From Sandaracinobacteroides hominis (GTDB lineage Bacteria > Pseudomonadota > Alphaproteobacteria > Sphingomonadales > Sphingomonadaceae), in contig NZ_JADCUC010000002.1 in assembly GCF_016464365.1 (NCBI RefSeq), forward strand, positions 483,557 to 547,556: a DNA stretch of 64,000 nt, given 5' to 3'. Both the position numbers and the translations under genes were made by a program. Shown here one piece after another: positions 35,311 through 42,197 of the stretch. The notes beneath the pieces were generated by a model. It worked only from the letters and a program-made list of their open reading frames with translations. It did not search any database and had not been told where the DNA came from. The number at the start of each line of letters is the position of its first letter. Position 1 is the stretch's first letter.

Positions 35311-35496
35311 CTATAATAGCTCCCTGATAGTACGGCGTACTTTCTCGCCGCTTTTTCCGGGCATCAGCCTGGCTGCCGATACACTAACCCCACTGCATTG
35401 AATGCCGTTTGTTGCCGGTCAAGTGGTCGGCTGCATGAAAATTCCGGTTAACCACAGATTTGCCAAAAGCTGCCTGTTCGGCCATTCCCCGCTTCC

Positions 35497-36570
35497 ATGT
35501 CGATGAACAGCTTCGGGCAGCTTTTTCGTTTTACCACCTGGGGGGAATCCCATGGGCCGGCGTTGGGGGCCGTGGTGGATGGGTGTCCGCCCGGGCTGCC
35601 GCTGTCGGAGGCTTTGATCCAGCCCTTCCTTGACAGGCGCCGGCCCGGGACCAGCCGCTTCACGACGCAGCGGCAGGAACCTGACCGGCTCGAGATCCTG
35701 TCCGGTGTGTATGAGGGGCTGACCACCGGCACGCCGATCAGCCTGATGATCCGCAATGTGGACCAGCGCTCCAAGGACTATTCCGAAGTCGCGGTGAAAT
35801 ATCGGCCCGGCCATGCCGACTATGCCTATGATGCGAAATATGGGCTGCGCGATCCGCGTGGCGGCGGGCGCTCCTCGGCGCGGGAAACGGCGGCTCGGGT
35901 GGCTGCCGGTGGCGTGGCGCGAGCGGTGTTGGGCGAGGGCGTGAAGATCAGCGCCTATCTGGTGGAGCTGGGTGGCGATGCGATCGATCGGGCGCATTTC
36001 GATGCCGCCGGGATCGAGGCCAACCCCTTCTTCTGCCCCGATGCCGGGGCCGCCGCGCGCTGGGAAAAGGCGCTGGACGCCGCCCGCAAGTCAGGCTCTT
36101 CGCTGGGCGCCGTGGTGGAAGTGGTGGCCGAAGGCGTCCCCGCCGGCTGGGGTGCGCCCATCTATCACAAGCTGGACGGGCAGCTGGCTGCAGCGATGAT
36201 GAGCATCAATGCGGTGAAGGGCGTGGAGATCGGCGACGGGTTTGGCGCCGCCCGGCTGCGCGGCGAGGAGAATGCCGATCCGATGCGGCCGGGGAATGAC
36301 GGCCCGGTCTTCCTTGCGAACCATGCCGGCGGCGTGGCGGGCGGCATCAGCACGGGACAGCCGGTGGTGGTGCGTCTGGCCCTGAAGCCGACCAGCTCGA
36401 TCCTGACGCCGGTGGAGACGATCACGCGCGACGGCGAAGCGGCCGAGATCGTCACCAGGGGCCGGCACGATCCGTGCGTGGGGATTCGCGCGGCGCCGGT
36501 GGCGGAGGCGATGATGGCGCTGGTGCTGGCGGATGCGAAACTGATGCACCGCGGGCAGACGGGGCGCTAA
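35497..36570 (+). CDS. aroC: chorismate synthase
   Basis: 357 residues. Signatures [13 protein letters not shown] near the start, [15 protein letters not shown] in the middle and [14 protein letters not shown] later are all present. It needs reduced FMN and converts EPSP to chorismate, the branch point to aromatic amino acids. The ATG 35497 gives MSMNSFG; 35503 is an alternative. It is followed after 6 bp by the stop of the convergent acidic protein gene. Confidence 0.97.
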   Translation: MSMNSFGQLFRFTTWGESHGPALGAVVDGCPPGLPLSEALIQPFLDRRRPGTSRFTTQRQEPDRLEILSGVYEGLTTGTPISLMIRNVDQRSKDYSEVAVKYRPGHADYAYDAKYGLRDPRGGGRSSARETAARVAAGGVARAVLGEGVKISAYLVELGGDAIDRAHFDAAGIEANPFFCPDAGAAARWEKALDAARKSGSSLGAVVEVVAEGVPAGWGAPIYHKLDGQLAAAMMSINAVKGVEIGDGFGAARLRGEENADPMRPGNDGPVFLANHAGGVAGGISTGQPVVVRLALKPTSSILTPVETITRDGEAAEIVTRGRHDPCVGIRAAPVAEAMMALVLADAKLMHRGQTGR

Positions 36571-36576
36571 AGGGGG

Positions 36577-37074
36577 CTACTCCTCGTCCTCGCCATAGAG
36601 ATCGTCGTCGTCGGCATCGTCATAATCATCGTCGTCGTCTTCTGAATCCTCGTCTTCCAGGCCGTGCTCGGAAGCGACTTCGCCCAGCGGGTCGTCGCCG
36701 GTGTCGGCGATTTCCGACAGATCCACCGGATCGGCCAGCGGGTCTTCACTGCCGTCCGCCAGCTCGTTGTAGAGCATGTCGTCGTCGTCATCCTCGGTAT
36801 CGCCCAGCATGTCCTCTTCGTCGTCGTGCTGCGGTTCGCCGGCATAGGCGTCGTTGTCGATCCGGCCGGAGCTGACCATATGCTCCATCGTTTCCACCAG
36901 ATCGGGAACATCGTCGGGGAGGATCTGGGTGGGATCGACATGGTTGCCGCGCACCGAGCCGCCGCCGGTTTCGGGATGCAGCGCATCCTCGGCGACATCC
37001 TGCGCCTGGCCCTCGTCCTCCTGCTCGCGGTTTACCGCTTCGGGTGGTTCATCGTCGCGCGCCCTGCCGTTCAT
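36577..37074 (-). CDS. highly acidic protein of unknown function
   Basis: 165 residues, starting at ATG 37074 with AAGG seven bases upstream. Asp and Glu dominate, especially in a C-terminal run of Asp (DSEDDDDDYDDADDDD), so it should be strongly negatively charged and partly disordered. A central helical piece (PDLVETMEHMVSSGRID) may be ordered. No known domain or motif. Possible roles (metal binding, DNA mimic, chaperone-like) are guesses. Codon use looks native. It is followed on the other side by aroC, convergent. Confidence 0.6.
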   Translation of the reverse strand: MNGRARDDEPPEAVNREQEDEGQAQDVAEDALHPETGGGSVRGNHVDPTQILPDDVPDLVETMEHMVSSGRIDNDAYAGEPQHDDEEDMLGDTEDDDDDMLYNELADGSEDPLADPVDLSEIADTGDDPLGEVASEHGLEDEDSEDDDDDYDDADDDDLYGEDEE

Positions 37075-37117
37075 CGAAGTGCCTTTCGTTTCTGCACCCC
37101 CCGTCAACACAACCTTC

Positions 37118-37483
37118 CTAGACGAACCATGTTTCCACATTGCGGACGGGTTCGTTCCTTTGTGCCGCCATCAGGCTTTTCGCCGCCCGTGCCACGAACC
37201 AGACCGCCACCAGCGGGAACAGCAGCCACGCCAGCAGGAACAGGGTGACGATCGAGCCGACCACGGCAACCGCCGTCCACACCATCCCCATCCAGAAGGT
37301 GCGGATGTGATAGCGATAATGGCTGTCTTCCCAGCTTGCATGGCTTTCGCCGTTCCACACATAGGCCAGGATCACGGCGATGATGGTGGTGATGCCGGCG
37401 AGGAACGAACCTATGTAGAGCAGGCTGATGATGGTCGGCCTGTTCATCTGGAAATCGTTGGTTGTTGCCGGTTCGTTCGCCAT
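37118..37483 (-). CDS. DUF4870-like small membrane protein
   Basis: 121 residues with about three helices (TIISLLYIGSFLAGITTIIAVILAYVW and two further segments). The SHYRYHIRTFWMGMVW motif, just before a helix, fits the DUF4870 family. Function unknown. It is upstream of the acidic protein gene and divergent from the RNase P RNA, whose promoter should lie between 37484 and 37551. Confidence 0.8.
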   Translation of the reverse strand: MANEPATTNDFQMNRPTIISLLYIGSFLAGITTIIAVILAYVWNGESHASWEDSHYRYHIRTFWMGMVWTAVAVVGSIVTLFLLAWLLFPLVAVWFVARAAKSLMAAQRNEPVRNVETWFV

Positions 37484-37551
37484 TCAGCCCTCCAGTTCGT
37501 TGCCCGGCTGTAACTTGACCTTTCGGGGGGCAATTGACAAGGGAAGCCGGT

Positions 37552-37925
37552 GCCAGAGGTCCAGGCGGCCGCGTGCAGGAAACTGCCCGAGGAAAGTCCG
37601 GGCTCCACGGATCAGCGGTGGCAGGTAACGCCTGCCGGGGGCGACCCCAGGGAAAGTGCAACAGAAAAGACACCGCCGGACGGACGCAAGTTTCCGGCAA
37701 GGTCGAAATGGTGCGGCAAGAGCGCCCCGCGCGGCTGGTAACAGCAGCGGCTTTGCAAACCCCACCGGGAGCAAGACCGAATAGGCGCATCGCGCCCGGA
37801 AACGGGCAGGCTGGATCCGGCCGGGATGCGCGGGTTGGTTGCTGGAGGCTGGTCGCGAGGCCAGTCCTAGATGAATGGTCGCCGCCCGAAAGGGGGACAG
37901 AACCCGGCTTATCGGACCTCTGGCA
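37552..37925 (+). ncRNA. rnpB: RNase P RNA (bacterial class A)
   Basis: The catalytic RNA that trims tRNA 5' ends. The 5' GCCAGAGGTCC pairs with the 3' GGACCTCTGGC (37915-37925) as helix P1. Conserved elements include GAGGAAAGTCCGGGCTCCAC (CRI, from about 37589), the ACAGAAA segment, the GCAAGACCGAATAGGC region, and the AACCCGGCTTATCGG end (CRV). Ends are set from P1 pairing and may be off by a few bases. A short T run follows at 37928. Confidence 0.93.
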
Positions 37926-38105
37926 CGTTTTTGTTCTCCGCGGCGCATCCGCGCCTTGGCTTCCTCGCATTGGCTCGGGCGGCCGGTCGGCCTTGCGGCG
38001 CTGCGCGCCGGGGGCGGGTGGGCGTTGAACTTGTGCGTTGCGGCGCGCTCCGCTAAAGGCCCGCCCGCGAAACCCTCCCAATATTGGAAGCACAGGAAAA
38101 GTCTC

Positions 38106-38528
38106 ATGGCTGTCACGCGCACCTTCTCGATCATCAAGCCCGACGCAACGCGCCGCAACATCACTGGCAAGGTGACCGCCATGCTGGAAGATGCCGGCCT
38201 GCGCGTCGTCGCTTCCAAGCGCATCCGGATGTCGAAGGCGCAGGCCGAGGGCTTTTATGGCGTGCACGCCGAGCGTCCGTTCTTCAACGATCTGGTGTCG
38301 TTCATGACCTCCGGCCCGGTGGTCGTGCAGGTGCTGGAAGGCGAAGACGCCGTGGCGCTGAACCGCAAGGTGATGGGCGCGACGAACCCCGCCAACGCCG
38401 ACGCCGGCACCATCCGCAAGGAACTGGCCGAGAGCATCGAAGCGAATTCGGTGCACGGTTCGGATTCGGAAGAGAATGCTGCGATCGAGATCGCGTTTTT
38501 CTTCAAGCCGGAAGAGATCGTCGGCTGA
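38106..38528 (+). CDS. ndk: nucleoside diphosphate kinase
   Basis: 140 residues, the standard length. Starts [17 protein letters not shown]; the active-site His is in the C-terminal [12 protein letters not shown]. It equilibrates nucleoside triphosphate pools. A ribosome binding site AGGA lies in CACAGGAAAAG before the ATG. A REP-like element (38532-38576) and an intrinsic terminator (38632-38658) follow. Confidence 0.97.
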   Translation: MAVTRTFSIIKPDATRRNITGKVTAMLEDAGLRVVASKRIRMSKAQAEGFYGVHAERPFFNDLVSFMTSGPVVVQVLEGEDAVALNRKVMGATNPANADAGTIRKELAESIEANSVHGSDSEENAAIEIAFFFKPEEIVG

Positions 38529-38531
38529 GGC

Positions 38532-38576
38532 CAGGCGCGGCCGCGATTAGGGCGCAGCCCTAACTCGCGGACTCGC
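38532..38576 (+). repeat. REP-like element, copy A
   Basis: Starts CAGGCGCGGCCGCGA and ends CTCGCGGACTCGC; contains a hairpin TTAGGGC-GCA-GCCCTAA (38547-38563). A near copy in inverted orientation lies at 39498-39540 with compensatory changes in the stem. Confidence 0.75.
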
Positions 38577-38631
38577 GCGGAGCGCCCGGACGGCGGGGCG
38601 GCGGGCATCAGCCCGCCGAACCCGTCCGACG

Positions 38632-38658
38632 AGCCCGGCTTTGCCGGGCTTTTTCTTT
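38632..38658 (+). terminator. intrinsic terminator after ndk
   Basis: Perfect stem AGCCCGGC / GCCGGGCT with TTT loop (38632-38650) followed by a T-rich tract TTTTCTTT. Placed 100 bp after the ndk stop. Confidence 0.85.
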
Positions 38659-38718
38659 GGCGAATGCATCCTTTGCAAACCAGCGACGTGTTCCGCTCTT
38701 GGTTCCCGCCCCTTACTT

Positions 38719-38812
38719 CGCTCAGGCTGAGCTTGTCGAAGCCCTTGGTTCATGCCACCCGCTCGGCGACTATCCTGTCGCGTCCGGGGCTTCGACAAGC
38801 TCAGCCTGAGCG
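38719..38812. repeat. 26-bp perfect inverted repeat pair (sphingomonad-type)
   Basis: Arm 1 at 38719-38744 (CGCTCAGGCTGAGCTTG...) and arm 2 at 38787-38812 (GGGCTTCGACAAGCTCAG...) are exact reverse complements with a 42-bp spacer. In RNA this would form a long hairpin. The surrounding 38529-38982 carries no gene that I can support. Confidence 0.85.
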
Positions 38813-38982
38813 GGGTCCGGGCGTGATTTCAGGGCCGATAGGTTTGCAAAGACCATGATCGCCTTTTCTTTTTCTCTCTGCCCTTTCTCAGCGGACTCGC
38901 CGGCTGTGCCGGCGCCCATTTTCATGTCATCCTGTCTTCGCAGGAGCCGGGGGGCAGGAGGCGTGCTTCGGAAGGGATGGGC

Positions 38983-39354
38983 ATGACCAAGATCACCGGC
39001 ATCGGCGGCGTCTTCTACAAGGTGGCCGACGTCGAGAAGACCAACGCCTGGTATCGCGATGTGCTGGGCATCGGCGGCGAGTTCGGCGCTACCTTTCCCT
39101 TTGCGAACGATAGCGACGAGGGCTTTTCGATCTACTCGCCGTTCAAGGCGGAGAGCGATTATTTCGCGCCTTCCGAAGCGCCGTTCATGGTCAACTTCCG
39201 CGTCGACAACCTCGATGGCTTTGTCGAGGAGCTGGAGCGAAAGGGCGTGACCGTGCTGGGGCGGCAGGAGGAGCCTTATGGCAAGTTCGCCTGGATCCTC
39301 GATTGCGACGGCATAAAGATTGAACTGTGGGAGCAGCTGGGGCCTGCGCCCTAG
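38983..39354 (+). CDS. VOC (glyoxalase/bleomycin-resistance fold) family protein
   Basis: About 123 residues; GGAAGG seven bases before ATG 38983 decides the start over ATG 38977. Motifs GIGGVFYKVADVEKTNAWYRDVLG and the final DCDGIKIELWEQ are typical of single-domain VOC metalloproteins. Substrate unknown. The gene is bordered on both sides by REP-like elements within about 1 kb. Confidence 0.88.
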   Translation: MTKITGIGGVFYKVADVEKTNAWYRDVLGIGGEFGATFPFANDSDEGFSIYSPFKAESDYFAPSEAPFMVNFRVDNLDGFVEELERKGVTVLGRQEEPYGKFAWILDCDGIKIELWEQLGPAP

Positions 39355-39497
39355 CGATCTGGGCGGCGGCCGGCGGCCAAGCCGCCGAGTCCGCCGGCTC
39401 GCCGGAAAGAGTAAATAAGGAAAGGACGTGGGCAAGGCCCACGCCGTCGGACTGGCGGGCGAGAGATATCCCCCGCTCAGCCGGCCGCGAACTCCCG

Positions 39498-39540
39498 GCG
39501 AGTCCGCGAGTTGGCGCTGCGCACCAATCGCGGCCGCCTG
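39498..39540 (-). repeat. REP-like element, copy B (inverted relative to copy A)
   Basis: Read on the minus strand it starts CAGGCGGCCGCGATTGG and ends CTCGCGGACTCGC. The hairpin is TTGGTGC-GCA-GCGCCAA (39511-39527). Versus copy A one stem pair changes A-T to G-C and another G-C to T-G, keeping the fold. The 39355-39555 gap also contains other short GC-rich inverted repeats. Confidence 0.75.
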
Positions 39541-39564
39541 AAGCCTGAGCTTTACTCAGGCTTC
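39540..39564. terminator. hairpin overlapping the HNH gene stop codon
   Basis: GAAGCCTGAG / CTCAGGCTTC stem of ten bp with a five-base loop. It includes the stop codon of the minus-strand HNH gene. No T run follows, so it may be an RNA 3' stabiliser rather than a true terminator. Confidence 0.5.
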
Positions 39565-40176
39565 GAGTTCCGAGTCCCAGTACAGATAATCCCGCCATGT
39601 CTCGTGGCAGTAGTGCGGCGGGAAACCTCGGCCGTTTTCCTGCAGCTGGTGGCTGGTCGGCTGGAACGGCCGTTGCCGGGGCAGCATATGCGCTTCGGCC
39701 GGAGTCCGCCCGCCCTTGCGCAGGTTGCACGGGGCGCAGGCGGTGGTGACATTCTGCCAGGTGGTGCGGCCGCCATAGGCGCGCGGCACCACATGATCGA
39801 AGGTCAGCTCGTGCGGGGAGCCGCAATATTGGCAGGCGAACTTGTCGCGCAGGAACAGATTGAAACGGGTGAAGGCCGGATTCTGGCTGGGCTTTACATA
39901 TTGCCGGAGCGCCACGACGCTGGGCAGGCGCATCGCAAAGCTGGGGGAGCGGATTTCCCGATCATATTGGGCGATCACGTCCACCCGCTCCAGAAAGGCC
40001 GCCTTGATCGCGTCCTGCCAGCTCCAGAGGCTGAGCGGATAGTAGGAGAGCGGGGTGTAATCCGCGTTCAGCACCAGCGCCGGGCAGGCCTGCGGACTGG
40101 CCCAGCGGGCATGGCCCACATCGTGCCGCCATCGGGATTCGCTGTTTCGGGCTTCGACGACTTCCGGATGATACAT
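39556..40176 (-). CDS. HNH endonuclease family protein
   Basis: 206 residues. The zinc and catalytic motif is CQYCGSPHELTFDHVVPRAYGG followed by NVTTACAPCN, the HNH_5-type arrangement. The N-terminal part (PALVLNADYTPLSYYPLSLWSWQDAIKAAFL) is the conserved extension of this family, which is widespread in Alphaproteobacteria and Cyanobacteria and of unclear biological role. No methylase or toxin partner is adjacent. Confidence 0.92.
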   Translation of the reverse strand: MYHPEVVEARNSESRWRHDVGHARWASPQACPALVLNADYTPLSYYPLSLWSWQDAIKAAFLERVDVIAQYDREIRSPSFAMRLPSVVALRQYVKPSQNPAFTRFNLFLRDKFACQYCGSPHELTFDHVVPRAYGGRTTWQNVTTACAPCNLRKGGRTPAEAHMLPRQRPFQPTSHQLQENGRGFPPHYCHETWRDYLYWDSELEA

Positions 40177-40352
40177 GGCCGCGGCTCCTCATCGCTGCCA
40201 AGCGAAGCCCCCCGATTCACCGTCCCTATCGCACATCGGGCAGTCGCATCGAAACGCCTGCTCGGATATCGCTTGCCCCTATACCAGAGGCTGTATGTCG
40301 GTGATATGACAGCACCAGATATAGTTGCCGTCAAGCCGGAGACTTGGCCCAA

Positions 40353-41219
40353 ATGGTACCCGACCCGCTGATTTCCCGATTCGCGCCGTCTCCGACCGGC
40401 TTGTTGCACATGGGCCACGCCTTTTCCGCCGTGGTCGGCTGGGCTGCGGCGCAGGCGGCCGGCGGCCAGTGGAAGCTGCGGATAGAGGATATCGACAGCG
40501 GCCGCGCGCGCCCGGAATTCACCGCCGCCATCCACGACGACCTGCACTGGCTGGGGCTGGCGCCGGACGGCGAGGTGGAAGTCCAGTCGCTTGGCCGTCC
40601 GCGCCATCTGGCGCTGCTGGAGGGGCTGCGGGCGCGCGGGCTGCTTTATGCCTGCACCTGCACCCGCGCCGATATCGCCCGCGCCGCCAGCGCCCCCCAC
40701 GCGGGCGAAACCGTGCCCTATCCCGGCACCTGCCGGGGCCGCACCGAAGCGCCGGCGGCACCGCACGCCTGGCGGCTCGATCTGGCCGCAACAGGGCTGC
40801 CCATGCGGCAGCACTGGCACGATCTGGCCACGGGCGGGCAATCCGGCATGGCGGACAATGGCGGCGATCCGGTGCTGCAGCGCAAGGATGGGGCGATCGC
40901 CTATCACCTGGCCTGTGTGGCGGATGACGCGCGGCAGGGGGTCACGCTGGTGACGCGCGGGGTCGATCTGGTGGAGGCGACGCCGGTGCAGCGGCTGTTG
41001 CAGCAGGTGCTGGGCTTTGCGGAGGCCGCGACGCTGCACCACCCGCTGTTGGCGGACGACAGCGGCAGGCGCCTTGCCAAGCGCGACCATGCGGCAACGC
41101 TCGCCAGCCTGCGGCAATCCGGCGAAAGCGGCGAGGCCGTCCGCCTGCAGCTGCTGCAAAAGGCAGCGCCTCTGCTGGCGACGGCAGGCCTCCCCATATC
41201 AGCCAGCCTCCCCATATAG
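40353..41219 (+). CDS. gluQ: glutamyl-Q tRNA(Asp) synthetase
   Basis: About 288 residues. Class I synthetase core with the HIGH-like SRFAPSPTGLLHMGHAFSAV and a KMSKS-like RRLAKRDHAA; the tRNA anticodon-binding domain is missing, the mark of GluQRS, which attaches glutamate to queuosine-34 of tRNA-Asp. Cys residues in YACTCTR fit the zinc site. I chose ATG 40353; TTG 40344 gives three more residues. Confidence 0.93.
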   Translation: MVPDPLISRFAPSPTGLLHMGHAFSAVVGWAAAQAAGGQWKLRIEDIDSGRARPEFTAAIHDDLHWLGLAPDGEVEVQSLGRPRHLALLEGLRARGLLYACTCTRADIARAASAPHAGETVPYPGTCRGRTEAPAAPHAWRLDLAATGLPMRQHWHDLATGGQSGMADNGGDPVLQRKDGAIAYHLACVADDARQGVTLVTRGVDLVEATPVQRLLQQVLGFAEAATLHHPLLADDSGRRLAKRDHAATLASLRQSGESGEAVRLQLLQKAAPLLATAGLPISASLPI

Positions 41220-41258
41220 GACGTGCGCTGGCCGGCGGGTGCTGGTAAGGCAACGCCC

Positions 41259-41468
41259 ATGAACGCGCTTCTCATCGCACTGATCGTGCTTTTCGCCCTT
41301 GGGACCGCCTTCGTGCTGATCAAGGGCATCGTTACCATGGCCCAGGGCAAGGACATCTCGGGCCAGCAGTCGAACAAGCTGATGTCGATGCGGGTGACGC
41401 TGCAGATGCTGACCATTGCGCTGGTCATCATCCTGTTCATCGTCGGCGGGCGGGGCCTGTCCAACTAG
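41259..41468 (+). CDS. small HIG1-like membrane protein
   Basis: 69 residues with two transmembrane helices (LLIALIVLFALGTAFVLIKGI and VTLQMLTIALVIILFIVGG) separated by a polar loop with GKDISGQQSNKLMSMRV. This fits the bacterial HIG1-domain proteins, related to mitochondrial factors for respiratory supercomplexes. ATG 41259 has AAGG eight bases upstream. It precedes the cobalamin adenosyltransferase by 23 bp. Confidence 0.8.
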   Translation: MNALLIALIVLFALGTAFVLIKGIVTMAQGKDISGQQSNKLMSMRVTLQMLTIALVIILFIVGGRGLSN

Positions 41469-41491
41469 GGCGTGAACCAGGGGCCTGCGCG

Positions 41492-42094
41492 ATGGTGAAG
41501 CTCAACAAGATCTATACCCGCACCGGGGACGACGGCACGACGGGGCTTGCCGACGGCTCGCGTCTTTCAAAGACCAGTCTTCGCGTCGCCGCCTATGGCA
41601 CGACAGACGAAGCCAATTCGGTGCTGGGGCTGGCGGCGCTGCATGCGGGTGACTATGGGCAGATCATCGCCCGCATCCAGAACGACCTGTTCGATGTCGG
41701 CGCCGATCTGGCGACGCCGCGCATGCCGTGGGAGGGCGAGGATTTCGGCCCGAACGGCGTTGCCGCACAATGGCATCCGCTGCGCATGGCGCAATCGCAG
41801 GTGGATCGGCTGGAGCGCGAGATCGACACCATGAACGCCGATCTGGAGCCGCTTCGCAGCTTCATCCTGCCCGGCGGCACCCCGTTTTCGGCGCAGGTGC
41901 ATGTCGCCCGCGCCATCGTCCGCCGCGCCGAGCGCGAGGCGGTGGCAGCAGCGGCGGAGGCGGAGATCAACCCCGTGGCTATCCGCTATCTGAACCGGTT
42001 GTCGGACCATCTGTTCGTGATGGCCCGCCATGCGAACCGTCCGGACACCGGGGGCACGGGCGACCCGCTGTGGGTGCCTGCCGCCAACCGGTAG
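41492..42094 (+). CDS. ATP:cob(I)alamin adenosyltransferase (PduO type)
   Basis: 200 residues. Starts VKLNKIYTRTGDDGTTGLADG, the ATP-binding signature of PduO-type enzymes, and has the VRRAEREAV motif near the end, followed by LNRLSDHLFVMARHAN. It transfers the adenosyl group to cobalamin in the cytosol. A perfect hairpin (42157-42191) separates it from the convergent GH3 gene. Confidence 0.95.
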   Translation: MVKLNKIYTRTGDDGTTGLADGSRLSKTSLRVAAYGTTDEANSVLGLAALHAGDYGQIIARIQNDLFDVGADLATPRMPWEGEDFGPNGVAAQWHPLRMAQSQVDRLEREIDTMNADLEPLRSFILPGGTPFSAQVHVARAIVRRAEREAVAAAAEAEINPVAIRYLNRLSDHLFVMARHANRPDTGGTGDPLWVPAANR

Positions 42095-42156
42095 AGCGTG
42101 ACTGGCGCGGCCGGGCCGAGCCGGCTCGAACACCCGCGGGGAAAAACACCGGGACA

Positions 42157-42191
42157 GAGCGGCCGTTCCGATGCAGTCGGAACGGCCGCTC
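42157..42191. terminator. bidirectional terminator between convergent genes
   Basis: Perfect 15-bp stem GAGCGGCCGTTCCGA / TCGGAACGGCCGCTC with loop TGCAG. On the minus strand a T run (GTGTTTTTCC) follows, fitting termination of the GH3 gene. Confidence 0.85.
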
Positions 42192-42197
42192 CAGTCC

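Noticed and set aside
36664..37248. Open frame on the plus strand opposite the acidic protein gene
   Set aside because: It is the antisense of an Asp/Glu-rich gene and yields a Val/Ile-rich chain with no domain; the minus-strand frame has the ribosome binding site.
37534..38028. Open frames across 37534-38028
   Set aside because: They run through the RNase P RNA, whose conserved elements and P1 pairing explain the sequence.
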